Assembly: GCA_946482615.1 (NCBI GenBank)
Contig: CAMLSF010000188.1
Coordinates: forward strand, 1 to 6,560
Length of the DNA stretch: 6,560 nucleotides
DNA from: an uncultured Chromatiaceae bacterium
GTDB lineage: Bacteria > Pseudomonadota > Gammaproteobacteria > Enterobacterales > Alteromonadaceae
Reading direction: 5' to 3'
Positions 1 through 6,215 of the stretch are shown in pieces. Made by a program: the position numbers and the translations under genes. The notes beneath the pieces were generated by a model that saw nothing but the letters and a program-made list of their open reading frames with translations, did no database searches and had not been told where the DNA came from. Each line of letters starts with the position of its first letter. Positions within the stretch are counted from its first letter, which is position 1.

Positions 1-3000
1 CTCCAGTTACCGCCTGTTGCTGTAGCTGTCCCAAGAACAGTAGTACCGTCTGTATCATACAAAGTGACTGTGCTACCAGCTTCTGCTGTACCAGTCAGTG
101 TCGGTGTGGTGTCATTGGTCACATTGTCTGTCGAACTTTCCCCTGTATCTGAACCTGCGGCTAAATCAGGGGTTGAAGGTGCATCAGGGTCTACCGCATC
201 CACTAATACCGCTGTTGTGCTTCCCACTGAATTCAGAGTCAAACTCAGGTCATTACCAGAATCATCTTTTAAGCTGCCACCGTTCAGATCAAGACTGCCT
301 ACAGCTATACCATTGGCATCCAGATCACCAGCCTGAACTACGTAACGGAAAGTTAAACTGGCCGAAGCAGACCCGGAAATATAGTCAGCATAGGCTGTGC
401 TTGAACCAATGGTCAGCGCTAAACGTGGAGTACCAGTCACCACAACATTAGCCGCAGAGGCTATATTGACGACAAAATCCAGGTTCTCACCAGCAACATA
501 AGTATCATTGGCCGGAACAGTGACGCTGCCTATTGATGGGGCAGCGTTATCCAGCGTCGCATTGTTAGTGCCTGCTGTTGTTGTGGCATTCCCCGCATTA
601 TCTGTAGCTGTCACACTAACATTAACCGTACTGCCATCCACAGCTCCGGCAGCAACCAGATAAGTTGCAGTCCAGGTGCCTCCGCTGTTACTGGCCGCAA
701 CGGCCGCTCCGCCACCAAAGGCTGAGAAGTCAACAGTCACTGCACTGATAGTGTCGCTATTGTTATCGCCGCCGGCCGTATTATTCCAGCTGGCTGTTAC
801 AGTATCTCCTACAACAAAGCTGCCTGAAGCTCCTGAACCGCCGCTCAGTCCAATATTGGCTGCAGTAACAGTCGGGGCTACAGTATCCACCACAGCTCCA
901 GTTGTATCAGATGTTGTTACGACATTGCCAGCATTGTCTGATACGCTGAAAGAGATATTGCGGCCAGTCGCATCTAATGCGCCAGCGGTCAGGATAAAGG
1001 TTGCAGTCCAGGTACCACCGCTATTACTTGCAGCAACTGCAGCACCTCCCCCAAATTGTGAGAAGTCTACTGTAGCCGAACTGATGGTATCACTGTTGTT
1101 ATCCCCACCAGCCGTATTGTTCCAGGTCGCAGTCACAGTATCGCCAATTTTATAGGCGCCACCCGTACCTGTTCCACCTGAAATACTGATATTGGCGTTA
1201 GTGACGGTCGGCGCCACATTATCAACTGTGGCGTTGGTGGTGTCCGCTGTTGTGGTTGGAGCTTGCGCATTGCTGGCTGTCACACTGACATTGCGGTTGG
1301 TATTATCTATAGCACCAGCAACAATAGTATAAGCTGCAGTCCAGCTGCCGCTGTTTTCAGTTGCAGCTACGGCAGCACCACCGCCAAATTGGGAGAAATC
1401 AACAGTGACGCCGGTAATACCTGAGTTGTTATCACCTGCCCCTGTATTGTTCCAGGTTGCTGTGACTGTATCACCAATTTTATAAGCGCCCCCAGTGCCA
1501 CTGGCACCAGAAATACTGATATTACCGTCTGTTACAGTAGGACCATTCATCACCAATACGGAGGCTGTACTGCCCACCGAATTTAATGTGGTAGTAATAG
1601 CATTGCCCGCAGCATCCTGAATGGTGCCGCTGTTCAGATCCAGCGAACCCGCCACAGCTATACCATCACTGTCGCCATCTGAGATATCTACTGCATAGCG
1701 GAACAATAAAGCGGATGTACCAGAGCCACTGAAATAAGTGGCGTATCGGGTGGTTGCACCTATGGTTAAGGCGATACGTGGCGTACCCCCCGCCGTATTC
1801 ACTGTCACGTTTTCACTGGTGTTCACAGTAAAATCAAGGTTTTGCCCTGAAGAATAAGTAGCACTAGCCGGAACAGAAACGCTGCTGACCGTAGGAGCAA
1901 TACCATCAATAACCAGATTTTTATTAGCACCTAATGAATTTGCCGCACCAGGGCTGGCTAAAGTTAAAGTGGCGTTATTGGTGTCCGCATCACGGATGGT
2001 GCCACCATTTAATGCTAAAGCGCCGGTAGATGCATAATCCAGATCTGGGCTGCTATGGCCCGTTGCCACAGTGTAATTAAAGGTAAGGGCTGTGGTGCCG
2101 GAACCAGAGGCATAATTCAACACAGCATCTGTAGTACCGGTTTCTAACGTCAGTTGTGGTGTGCCAGTGACTGTCACTGCTTTTGAAAAGTTTAGAGTAA
2201 CAGCTATCACATCCCCTACTTTGTAGGTGCCATTGGCTGTACTGCTGGTAACAGAACTGACCACAGGGGCCACATCGTCATTTTGGATGGTACCAACCCC
2301 TGTTGCGTCAGCTAAGGCCACACTTTCCACATTATTTACAGGATTAGACAGCGTGATAGTGTAGGTTTCGTTCGGCTCGACCAGTCCATCACCCAACACA
2401 GAAATATTAATGGTTGCTGTCTTTTGACCACCTGGAATAGTCACAGTGCCACTGGCGGCAGTATAGTCGCTACCTGCTGTGCCTGTCCCATCGCTGGTGG
2501 CATAGTTTACGGTAGTATTTACACCTGAGGAGATATTCAAGCTAACCGTATGGGTAAAGGTTGTAGTCCCGCTATTCCCCTCACTTGCAGTCACGTCGGA
2601 AATACTCATGCTGACGGAGCAATCAGCATCAGTGGTACAAGCGGTAGTGAGGCTGTCGGCACATATGCCCGGCTGGCCAGGTACATGACCACCGGACAAA
2701 CTAGACGTGGTGCAGTTACCCACAACCCGAATCAGCTCCTGTGCATCACCGACAACCTTCAATCCGTCGAAACGCGATCCCGTCTGACCTGATTGGCTGT
2801 TTTTCTGCAGCATAGTACTCAAATACTGTTGATTCACCGGCTGAAGTTTCAGCTTAGGTTCAGCTTGTGCTGTTACATTAGCTTTAGAGTCCGTTGCTAC
2901 AGAGCTAAAAGCAGAGAAGCTGTCAAAGGACGAAACCGAAGTCTGCGAAACTTCGGTTTGGGCCAAAACCACAGGCTTTTTATCACGCAGGGTGGATGAC

Positions 3001-3089
3001 ACGCTGCGGGGGGAAGCCGATGCCCCCCCCGGGGCCATTGCGATCAGCAGCGGCAGGCCGCTTTTTAACCATTGATATTTTGTCGTCAT
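1..3089 (-). CDS. Giant secreted Calx-beta/Ig-like repeat protein (adhesin-like), N-terminal part, truncated by window edge
   Basis: The frame is open without a stop from ATG at 3089 to the left edge (1029 complete codons), so the C-terminus lies outside the window. The start is supported by AAGGAG 8 nt upstream. Residues 1-25 look like a signal peptide: basic start with K4 and K9, short hydrophobic stretch LPLLIAMAP, and ASA before S26. Residues 26-125 are a Ser/Thr/Gln-rich linker. Residues 126-157 hold four cysteines. Residues 157-272 form a Calx-beta domain (VNYATSDGTG, GSDYTAASGTVT, EPNETYTITLSNP). Three related Ig-like domains of type A lie at about 274-398, 399-516 and 851-967; three type B repeats fill 517-850. 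A further bacterial Ig-like domain begins near 985 (TPTLTGTAEAGSTVTLYD). This layout is typical of large surface or type I-secreted adhesins of gammaproteobacteria, which bind calcium and extend from the cell. The secretion route and ligand cannot be told here because the C-terminus is missing. It is probably the last or a late gene of an operon with the DUF4915 and subtilase genes upstream. The family call is firm; adhesion is inferred. Confidence 0.88.
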   Translation of the reverse strand, partial: MTTKYQWLKSGLPLLIAMAPGGASASPRSVSSTLRDKKPVVLAQTEVSQTSVSSFDSFSAFSSVATDSKANVTAQAEPKLKLQPVNQQYLSTMLQKNSQSGQTGSRFDGLKVVGDAQELIRVVGNCTTSSLSGGHVPGQPGICADSLTTACTTDADCSVSMSISDVTASEGNSGTTTFTHTVSLNISSGVNTTVNYATSDGTGTAGSDYTAASGTVTIPGGQKTATINISVLGDGLVEPNETYTITLSNPVNNVESVALADATGVGTIQNDDVAPVVSSVTSSTANGTYKVGDVIAVTLNFSKAVTVTGTPQLTLETGTTDAVLNYASGSGTTALTFNYTVATGHSSPDLDYASTGALALNGGTIRDADTNNATLTLASPGAANSLGANKNLVIDGIAPTVSSVSVPASATYSSGQNLDFTVNTSENVTVNTAGGTPRIALTIGATTRYATYFSGSGTSALLFRYAVDISDGDSDGIAVAGSLDLNSGTIQDAAGNAITTTLNSVGSTASVLVMNGPTVTDGNISISGASGTGGAYKIGDTVTATWNNTGAGDNNSGITGVTVDFSQFGGGAAVAATENSGSWTAAYTIVAGAIDNTNRNVSVTASNAQAPTTTADTTNATVDNVAPTVTNANISISGGTGTGGAYKIGDTVTATWNNTAGGDNNSDTISSATVDFSQFGGGAAVAASNSGGTWTATFILTAGALDATGRNISFSVSDNAGNVVTTSDTTGAVVDTVAPTVTAANIGLSGGSGASGSFVVGDTVTASWNNTAGGDNNSDTISAVTVDFSAFGGGAAVAASNSGGTWTATYLVAAGAVDGSTVNVSVTATDNAGNATTTAGTNNATLDNAAPSIGSVTVPANDTYVAGENLDFVVNIASAANVVVTGTPRLALTIGSSTAYADYISGSASASLTFRYVVQAGDLDANGIAVGSLDLNGGSLKDDSGNDLSLTLNSVGSTTAVLVDAVDPDAPSTPDLAAGSDTGESSTDNVTNDTTPTLTGTAEAGSTVTLYDTDGTTVLGTATATGGNW
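189..539 (-). repeat. Type A Ig-like domain, copy after the B repeats
   Basis: Residues 851-967. It carries SVTVPANDTY, GENLDFVV, VTGTPRLALTIG, LTFRYVVQAGDLDANGIAV and SLDLNGG. Together with the copy at 1542-1895 it brackets the three B repeats, so the B block sits inside an A-A-(B)3-A arrangement. Confidence 0.8.
540..1541 (-). repeat. Three tandem Ig-like repeats (type B, about 110-112 residues each)
   Basis: The repeats cover residues 517-626 (1212-1541), 627-738 (876-1211) and 739-850 (540-875). Each starts with PTVT, then runs through a GDTVTA[TS]WNNT motif, a GDNNS motif, VDFS.FGGGAAVAA, W-T-A and ends near [VL]D[NT][VA]AP. The second and third share an 18-residue stretch exactly (680-697 and 792-809), although many of its codons differ. 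They are units of an extended beta-sandwich stalk. Confidence 0.88.
1542..1895 (-). repeat. Type A Ig-like domain, copy before the B repeats
   Basis: Residues 399-516. The pattern is SV.VPA, then TY.(S/A)G.NLDF, GTPR(I/L)ALTIG, Y(A)..Y.SGS, LDLN.G and LNSVGST. It matches the copy at 189-539 almost motif for motif and, more loosely, the domain at residues 274-398 (KVGDVIAVTLNFS, GTPQLTLETG, YASGSGTTALTFNYTV). Similar segments are common in large gammaproteobacterial Ig-like adhesins. Confidence 0.8.
1896..2270 (-). repeat. Type A Ig-like domain, divergent first copy
   Basis: Residues about 274-398, directly after the Calx-beta domain. It shares the order of motifs with the other A domains (TYKVGD, TGTPQLTLETG, ALTFNYTV, ALALNGGTI.DA) but has an extra SPGAANSLGANKNLVIDG tail. 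This makes it a separate subtype of the same fold. Confidence 0.7.
2274..2621 (-). other. Calx-beta domain coding segment
   Basis: Residues about 157-272 of the giant protein. Hallmarks are SISDVTASEGNSGTTTF at the start, VNYATSDGTGTAGSDY in the middle, the acidic turn LGDGLVEPNETY, and GTIQNDD at the end. Calx-beta domains are calcium-binding beta sandwiches; the acidic residues are in the expected places. This is the only copy in the window and lies closest to the N-terminus. Confidence 0.85.
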
Positions 3090-3097
3090 CAGTTCCA

Positions 3098-3103
3098 CTC
3101 CTT
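3098..3103 (-). promoter_or_regulatory. Ribosome binding site of the giant repeat protein
   Basis: AAGGAG on the minus strand lies 8 nt before the ATG at 3089. It fixes the start and places a plausible signal peptide directly after it. Confidence 0.75.
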
Positions 3104-3141
3104 CGCCCTGCCCGCATTGGTTTCTGCGTCCAGCTTTTTGC

Positions 3142-4221
3142 TTAAAACACAAACAGCTCCGTTACCCTTGGGTCTTGCAGCCCCAGAATTTCTGGCTGTA
3201 CCGATTCCTCAATAACTGCTACGTCATATAACTGGCTGACATCTCCATCAAAGCGACAGAATGCCACTATGGACATAGTGTTCATGTCCACTATATAGAT
3301 GCCCGCATGAGACTCCTGATATTTCAGAGATACAGGCAAAGGTGCTGCTCTTTCGCTGTGACGGAATTTGGAGCAGCAGACGATCATATAATCCCGATAA
3401 AAGGTCATGGCTCTGGTAAAGCCCTGCACTTCAAGCACTGTTTCTGCAGTTTTTGTTTCCGGGTCGTAGCACATCACTGTGCCATGGCCGGAATTGCAGA
3501 GATACACCTTGTCTTTATACAGCTTGGGCGAATGTGGCATACATAAGCCTTCCAGCACTACCTGGTCCGTTTGCACATCAATCAACAAACCAGTGCTTAA
3601 ATCACTTTCTGCCCGCCAGCTACGTCCCTCAGTAAAAGCGCCAAAACAAGTGGCATAGGCAGGTTTACCCTGCCGCATCGCCATACAATTCAGGTGTCCT
3701 GCACCATCCCCTGTGGGTCCTTTCAGAAACTTAGGCCACCACTGAGGTTTAAAACTTAAGTCAGGTTGCAAAGTACAAATACAACTGAATCTGCTGTTTA
3801 CCATCCATAATCCGCCTTCTCCCCACGCCAGATCGTGAACGTTAATTTCGCCTGTAATATGACTGTTACGGGGCAAAAATATGGAGTCAGCCTCCAGGCC
3901 TGCTTCATCAAAACCTGCAGACTGATCGTGGCGGTAGTAGTTGATGATTTCTGTATAAGCAGCAACTGTCAGCTTGTTTTCATGGACAGCCAGGCCCCTG
4001 GGTCTCGCCATAGGAACCAAAAGAGTATCGATATTATCATTTTTTTGCCTGAATACAATAAGGCGCTGACAATCATACGAAGTAACAGCCAGAGAAATAC
4101 GAAATATTTGCAAAAATTCTAAAAATGACGGTGTGGCAGAGGATGAAAAATCATACTGCTCGTTTTGATAATCTGACAGGTCGACAGTCCCTTTGTTAGA
4201 GTCTTCGTTTAGTGTAGACAC
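3142..4221 (-). CDS. TIGR03032 / DUF4915 family protein, probable beta-propeller, cytoplasmic
   Basis: 359 residues, close to the family's usual length. The start is GTG at 4221 with GAGG 7 nt upstream; nearby ATGs are out of frame. Recognisable family blocks in order: FLQIFRISLAVTSYDCQRLIVF (about 35-57, split here only by position), MARPRGLAVH (71-80), SHITGEINVHDLAW (120-133), VNSRFSCICTL (141-151), HLNCMA (176-181), CMPHSPKLY (227-235), GFTRAM (267-272) and Y-DVAV near 332-336. The repeated strand-like blocks suggest a propeller fold. There is no signal peptide; the first 30 residues are polar and acidic. Eleven cysteines also fit a cytoplasmic location. The biochemical role of the family is not known to me. 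The gene lies 30 bp after the subtilase and 52 bp before the giant protein, so co-transcription is likely and a role in making or modifying the adhesin is an inference. Confidence 0.88.
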   Translation of the reverse strand: MSTLNEDSNKGTVDLSDYQNEQYDFSSSATPSFLEFLQIFRISLAVTSYDCQRLIVFRQKNDNIDTLLVPMARPRGLAVHENKLTVAAYTEIINYYRHDQSAGFDEAGLEADSIFLPRNSHITGEINVHDLAWGEGGLWMVNSRFSCICTLQPDLSFKPQWWPKFLKGPTGDGAGHLNCMAMRQGKPAYATCFGAFTEGRSWRAESDLSTGLLIDVQTDQVVLEGLCMPHSPKLYKDKVYLCNSGHGTVMCYDPETKTAETVLEVQGFTRAMTFYRDYMIVCCSKFRHSERAAPLPVSLKYQESHAGIYIVDMNTMSIVAFCRFDGDVSQLYDVAVIEESVQPEILGLQDPRVTELFVF

Positions 4222-4228
4222 TCCATAT

Positions 4229-4232
4229 CCTC
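4229..4232 (-). promoter_or_regulatory. Ribosome binding site supporting the GTG start of the DUF4915 gene
   Basis: GAGG on the minus strand, 7 nt before GTG at 4221. The two upstream ATGs in this spacer are out of frame, so the GTG is the only start that fits. Confidence 0.55.
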
Positions 4233-4251
4233 ATTACATCAACAACTTAAT

Positions 4252-5568
4252 TTAATTATTGCGAAGCTCAGCCAAAACTTTTTGTGCATTCAGCACCTTG
4301 TAGCTAAATTCTGAACCCTGCGGCACTTTCTGGATTTTCGCAGTTCCCGTTTCTGATAACAATAGCTGTATTTCCGCTGCCGTCAACTCAGGCCGCCACG
4401 ACCTTAACAAGGCGACAAAACCTGACACCAAGGCTGCCGAAGATGAAGTTTTGGCGAACTGCTCATAACGTTGTTCCGGTAACTGACTGACCGTTAACAC
4501 ATAACTGGCGGCTGCGATATCTGCTGCAGGCCCCCAACTGGCATCTGCTAACGTGCCCTGATGGTCGGTCGAACTGACCACCAGCAATTCAGGTAATGCC
4601 GCTAATCCTATATTAGTTCTGAACTTAGGATCAGCTGCCACTACGATAACCACTCCTTTACCTTGTCTGGCGTCATAAGTCAGATACTGTAAATAATCTC
4701 TGACAGGTGCCGCTACCCAAGGCAGTAACCAGCTGATATTAATTACATCAGCCCCCTGCTGCTCAGCCAAAGAAAAAGCCCGGAGTAAATTAGAAGTCCA
4801 AGGGCGTTGTAACTTTAATGCAATCAGTTCAGAGTCCGGAGCTATGCCCCAGGCATAACCCAATGTGAATTTGTTTATATTTTGTACTTTATCAGGTTGT
4901 GCCCAGATTAGGCCAGCAACTTTATTGCCGTGTTTTTGATGTGGCTCAGGCACAGCGCCGGGAATATTCAAATCAATATCCCAACTGAACCTGAGTTTGG
5001 TCTGGCGTAGGTCAGGTAAATTCAGCGAAACCCCTGTATCAATAACCGCCACTCTTGAACCTTGGCCTTTGCTATAAGGCCAGATTTTTTCCAACGCCAA
5101 ATAATCTGCTACTGAAAAGGTCTGTTCATTCAGATACAAGGTATTCAGTAAAGATGGCGCCTTTTCGGACTCTGTACGCATAGGCAATAAATCAGGTTGT
5201 ACAGAGCTGACACCTGGTAATTTCTCCAGAGCCACCATGTTTTGTAATGCATCGTCTAGTGAGTTCAGAGACAGCAGATAGACAAACTGCTGCTGGTAAT
5301 GCAACAACAACTCCATCTTTGTAATGAGTTTTTGCTGTTGCCTTGGTAATCCCTGCCGGGAAATAGCTCTGGAACTGACCAACAATAAACGGTTGGCAAC
5401 TTTCACCCTGAGCATCTCTGGCTTTAACAAAGCAACGGCTTCAGTCTGTCCGGCATCCGGCGGATTGCTTAACTCCAGCCGATAGTTTTTTTCAGCCACA
5501 GCAAATACATAATCAGCAGAGGCCAGAGGACAGACCAGCAGTAAAACACTGCTTATAAGTTTCCACAT
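4252..5568 (-). CDS. Exported subtilisin-like (S8 family) serine peptidase with atypical oxyanion region
   Basis: 438 residues from ATG at 5568. Residues 1-18 form a clear signal peptide (K3, hydrophobic SSVLLLVCPL, cleavage after ASA). Residues 19 to about 140 look like a propeptide; the catalytic domain follows. The triad is visible: D177 in VAVIDTG, H213 in HGNKVAG and S375 in KTSSSAALVSG. DVINISW (274-280) and LLVVSSTDHQG (328-338) match the S8 fold. Two features are unusual: the GTSMAAP signature reads KTSSSAA, losing the Gly and Pro, and the usual AAGN oxyanion segment reads AADP (311-314), so the oxyanion Asn is missing. Activity may be weak, altered or lost. TTG at 5571 is an alternative start one codon upstream; AAGGA at 5582-5586 is 13 nt from the ATG and 10 nt from the TTG. 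Probably the first gene of an operon with DUF4915 and the giant protein. Maturation or release of the adhesin is a possible but unproven role. Confidence 0.87.
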   Translation of the reverse strand: MWKLISSVLLLVCPLASADYVFAVAEKNYRLELSNPPDAGQTEAVALLKPEMLRVKVANRLLLVSSRAISRQGLPRQQQKLITKMELLLHYQQQFVYLLSLNSLDDALQNMVALEKLPGVSSVQPDLLPMRTESEKAPSLLNTLYLNEQTFSVADYLALEKIWPYSKGQGSRVAVIDTGVSLNLPDLRQTKLRFSWDIDLNIPGAVPEPHQKHGNKVAGLIWAQPDKVQNINKFTLGYAWGIAPDSELIALKLQRPWTSNLLRAFSLAEQQGADVINISWLLPWVAAPVRDYLQYLTYDARQGKGVVIVVAADPKFRTNIGLAALPELLVVSSTDHQGTLADASWGPAADIAAASYVLTVSQLPEQRYEQFAKTSSSAALVSGFVALLRSWRPELTAAEIQLLLSETGTAKIQKVPQGSEFSYKVLNAQKVLAELRNN

Positions 5569-5589
5569 CAAGGGCTTTTTTTCCTTTGT

Positions 5590-5600
5590 CTGTCGGACAG
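5590..5600. repeat. Short palindrome in the subtilase leader
   Basis: CTGTCGGACAG is an inverted repeat with 5-bp arms and one central base. It lies between the terminator and the subtilase ribosome site. It could be an operator or a chance palindrome; nothing else supports it. Confidence 0.2.
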
Positions 5601-5615
5601 AGCGGGGATCATAAT

Positions 5616-5645
5616 AAAAAAGACCTGACTAATCAGGTCTTTTTT
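5616..5645 (-). terminator. Strong, symmetrical Rho-independent terminator after the collar genes
   Basis: A perfect 13-bp inverted repeat: A6 then GACCTGA, a 4-nt loop, then TCAGGTC and T6. Read on the minus strand it lies 14 bp after the collar gene's stop, in the right place to end that transcript. Because the A and T runs are symmetrical it could also work on the plus strand, but no plus-strand gene is seen. Confidence 0.9.
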
Positions 5646-5659
5646 GTATAACCCATTTT

Positions 5660-6202
5660 TTAGTTACGGCTGGGGAACATACCAAACAACGCAATACAAA
5701 ACGGGATCGCTAAAAAAGGTTGCCGGTTTTCATGGGCCCCGCCCCCGCCCGCCATACCAAGCATAGTGGGAGCTAAGGGAACTAAACCCGTTGTCGTGTT
5801 GTTGTACGCCAGTTGTTGCGCATTTGTTGGTAATAACGAAATACTCAGGTAGCTGCCGCTGCCACTACCCGATACTTTGCCTGTACCTGCCATTTTGACT
5901 GTCATCAGATGGCTGTGTGAGGGCATTTCGGTCTGAATTAAAGTGACAGTTGCAGCACCTTCAGCCTCCCCTACAACACGGGGGGTTAAACCTGGCCCAT
6001 CGCCCTGATGCATCATGGCACGGCCTTGTAAATTTGGTAAACCAAAGTTACTGGTGCCATTGCCACCATAATTCACCCCTAATAACGAAAACAACGCAGT
6101 GTTTTGTTGAATAGGCATTAACTGGCCAGCACAGTAGGCAAAGTTGTGTGGCGCAAAACTATAAGGAAACTGCCGGATTTCCCCCACAAATGGTTCTGAC
6201 AT
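5660..6202 (-). CDS. Phage tail collar domain protein, microcystin-dependent-protein (MdpB)-like
   Basis: 180 residues, normal for this family. The collar domain covers about residues 6-62: GEIRQFPYSFAPHNFAYCAGQLMPI, a stretch given here by its key parts GEIR (7-10), FAYCAGQ (21-27), ALFSLLG (36-42), YGGNG (45-49) and FGLPNLQGR (53-61). Next come HQGDGPGL (65-72) and PSHSH (94-98), a His-x-His motif found across the family. A Gly/Ser-rich variable middle (105-150) follows, and then HENRQPFLAIPF (157-168) and the terminal FPSRN. In phages such proteins form tail-fibre tips; bacterial chromosomes often carry two or three in a row outside prophages, with poorly known function. ATG at 6202 has AAGGAG 7 nt upstream that overlaps the previous gene's stop, showing translational linkage. 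No signal peptide is seen. Confidence 0.9.
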   Translation of the reverse strand: MSEPFVGEIRQFPYSFAPHNFAYCAGQLMPIQQNTALFSLLGVNYGGNGTSNFGLPNLQGRAMMHQGDGPGLTPRVVGEAEGAATVTLIQTEMPSHSHLMTVKMAGTGKVSGSGSGSYLSISLLPTNAQQLAYNNTTTGLVPLAPTMLGMAGGGGAHENRQPFLAIPFCIALFGMFPSRN

Positions 6203-6209
6203 AATGCAT

Positions 6210-6215
6210 CTCCTT
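6210..6215 (-). promoter_or_regulatory. Ribosome binding site overlapping the upstream stop codon
   Basis: AAGGAG on the minus strand shares two bases with the TAA (6214-6216) of the preceding collar gene and lies 7 nt before the ATG at 6202. It implies that the two collar proteins are made from one transcript. Confidence 0.7.

Noticed and set aside
64..1155. Plus-strand open frames at 64-336, 98-451 and 676-1155
   Set aside because: They are antisense to the continuous minus-strand repeat-protein frame. The apparent internal repeat in the 676-1155 frame simply mirrors the Ig-like repeats, and none has a convincing ribosome site.
540..1541. Regularly spaced DNA repeats resembling a CRISPR or satellite array
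   Set aside because: The units are about 330-336 bp, stay in one reading frame and encode Ig-like domains; there are no short identical repeats with unique spacers.
2550..2999. Plus-strand frames at 2550-2792 and 2793-2999
   Set aside because: They overlap the N-terminal and Calx-beta part of the giant protein, have no recognisable domains, and read as shadow sequence.
3307..4122. Plus-strand frames inside the DUF4915 gene
   Set aside because: The minus-strand frame carries all family motifs over its full length; the plus frames are short, overlapping and unrecognisable.
5523..5535. Possible lipoprotein signal at the cysteine in the subtilase leader (LLLVC)
   Set aside because: The residue before Cys is Val, not Gly, Ala or Ser, and a good signal peptidase I site (ASA) follows four residues later.
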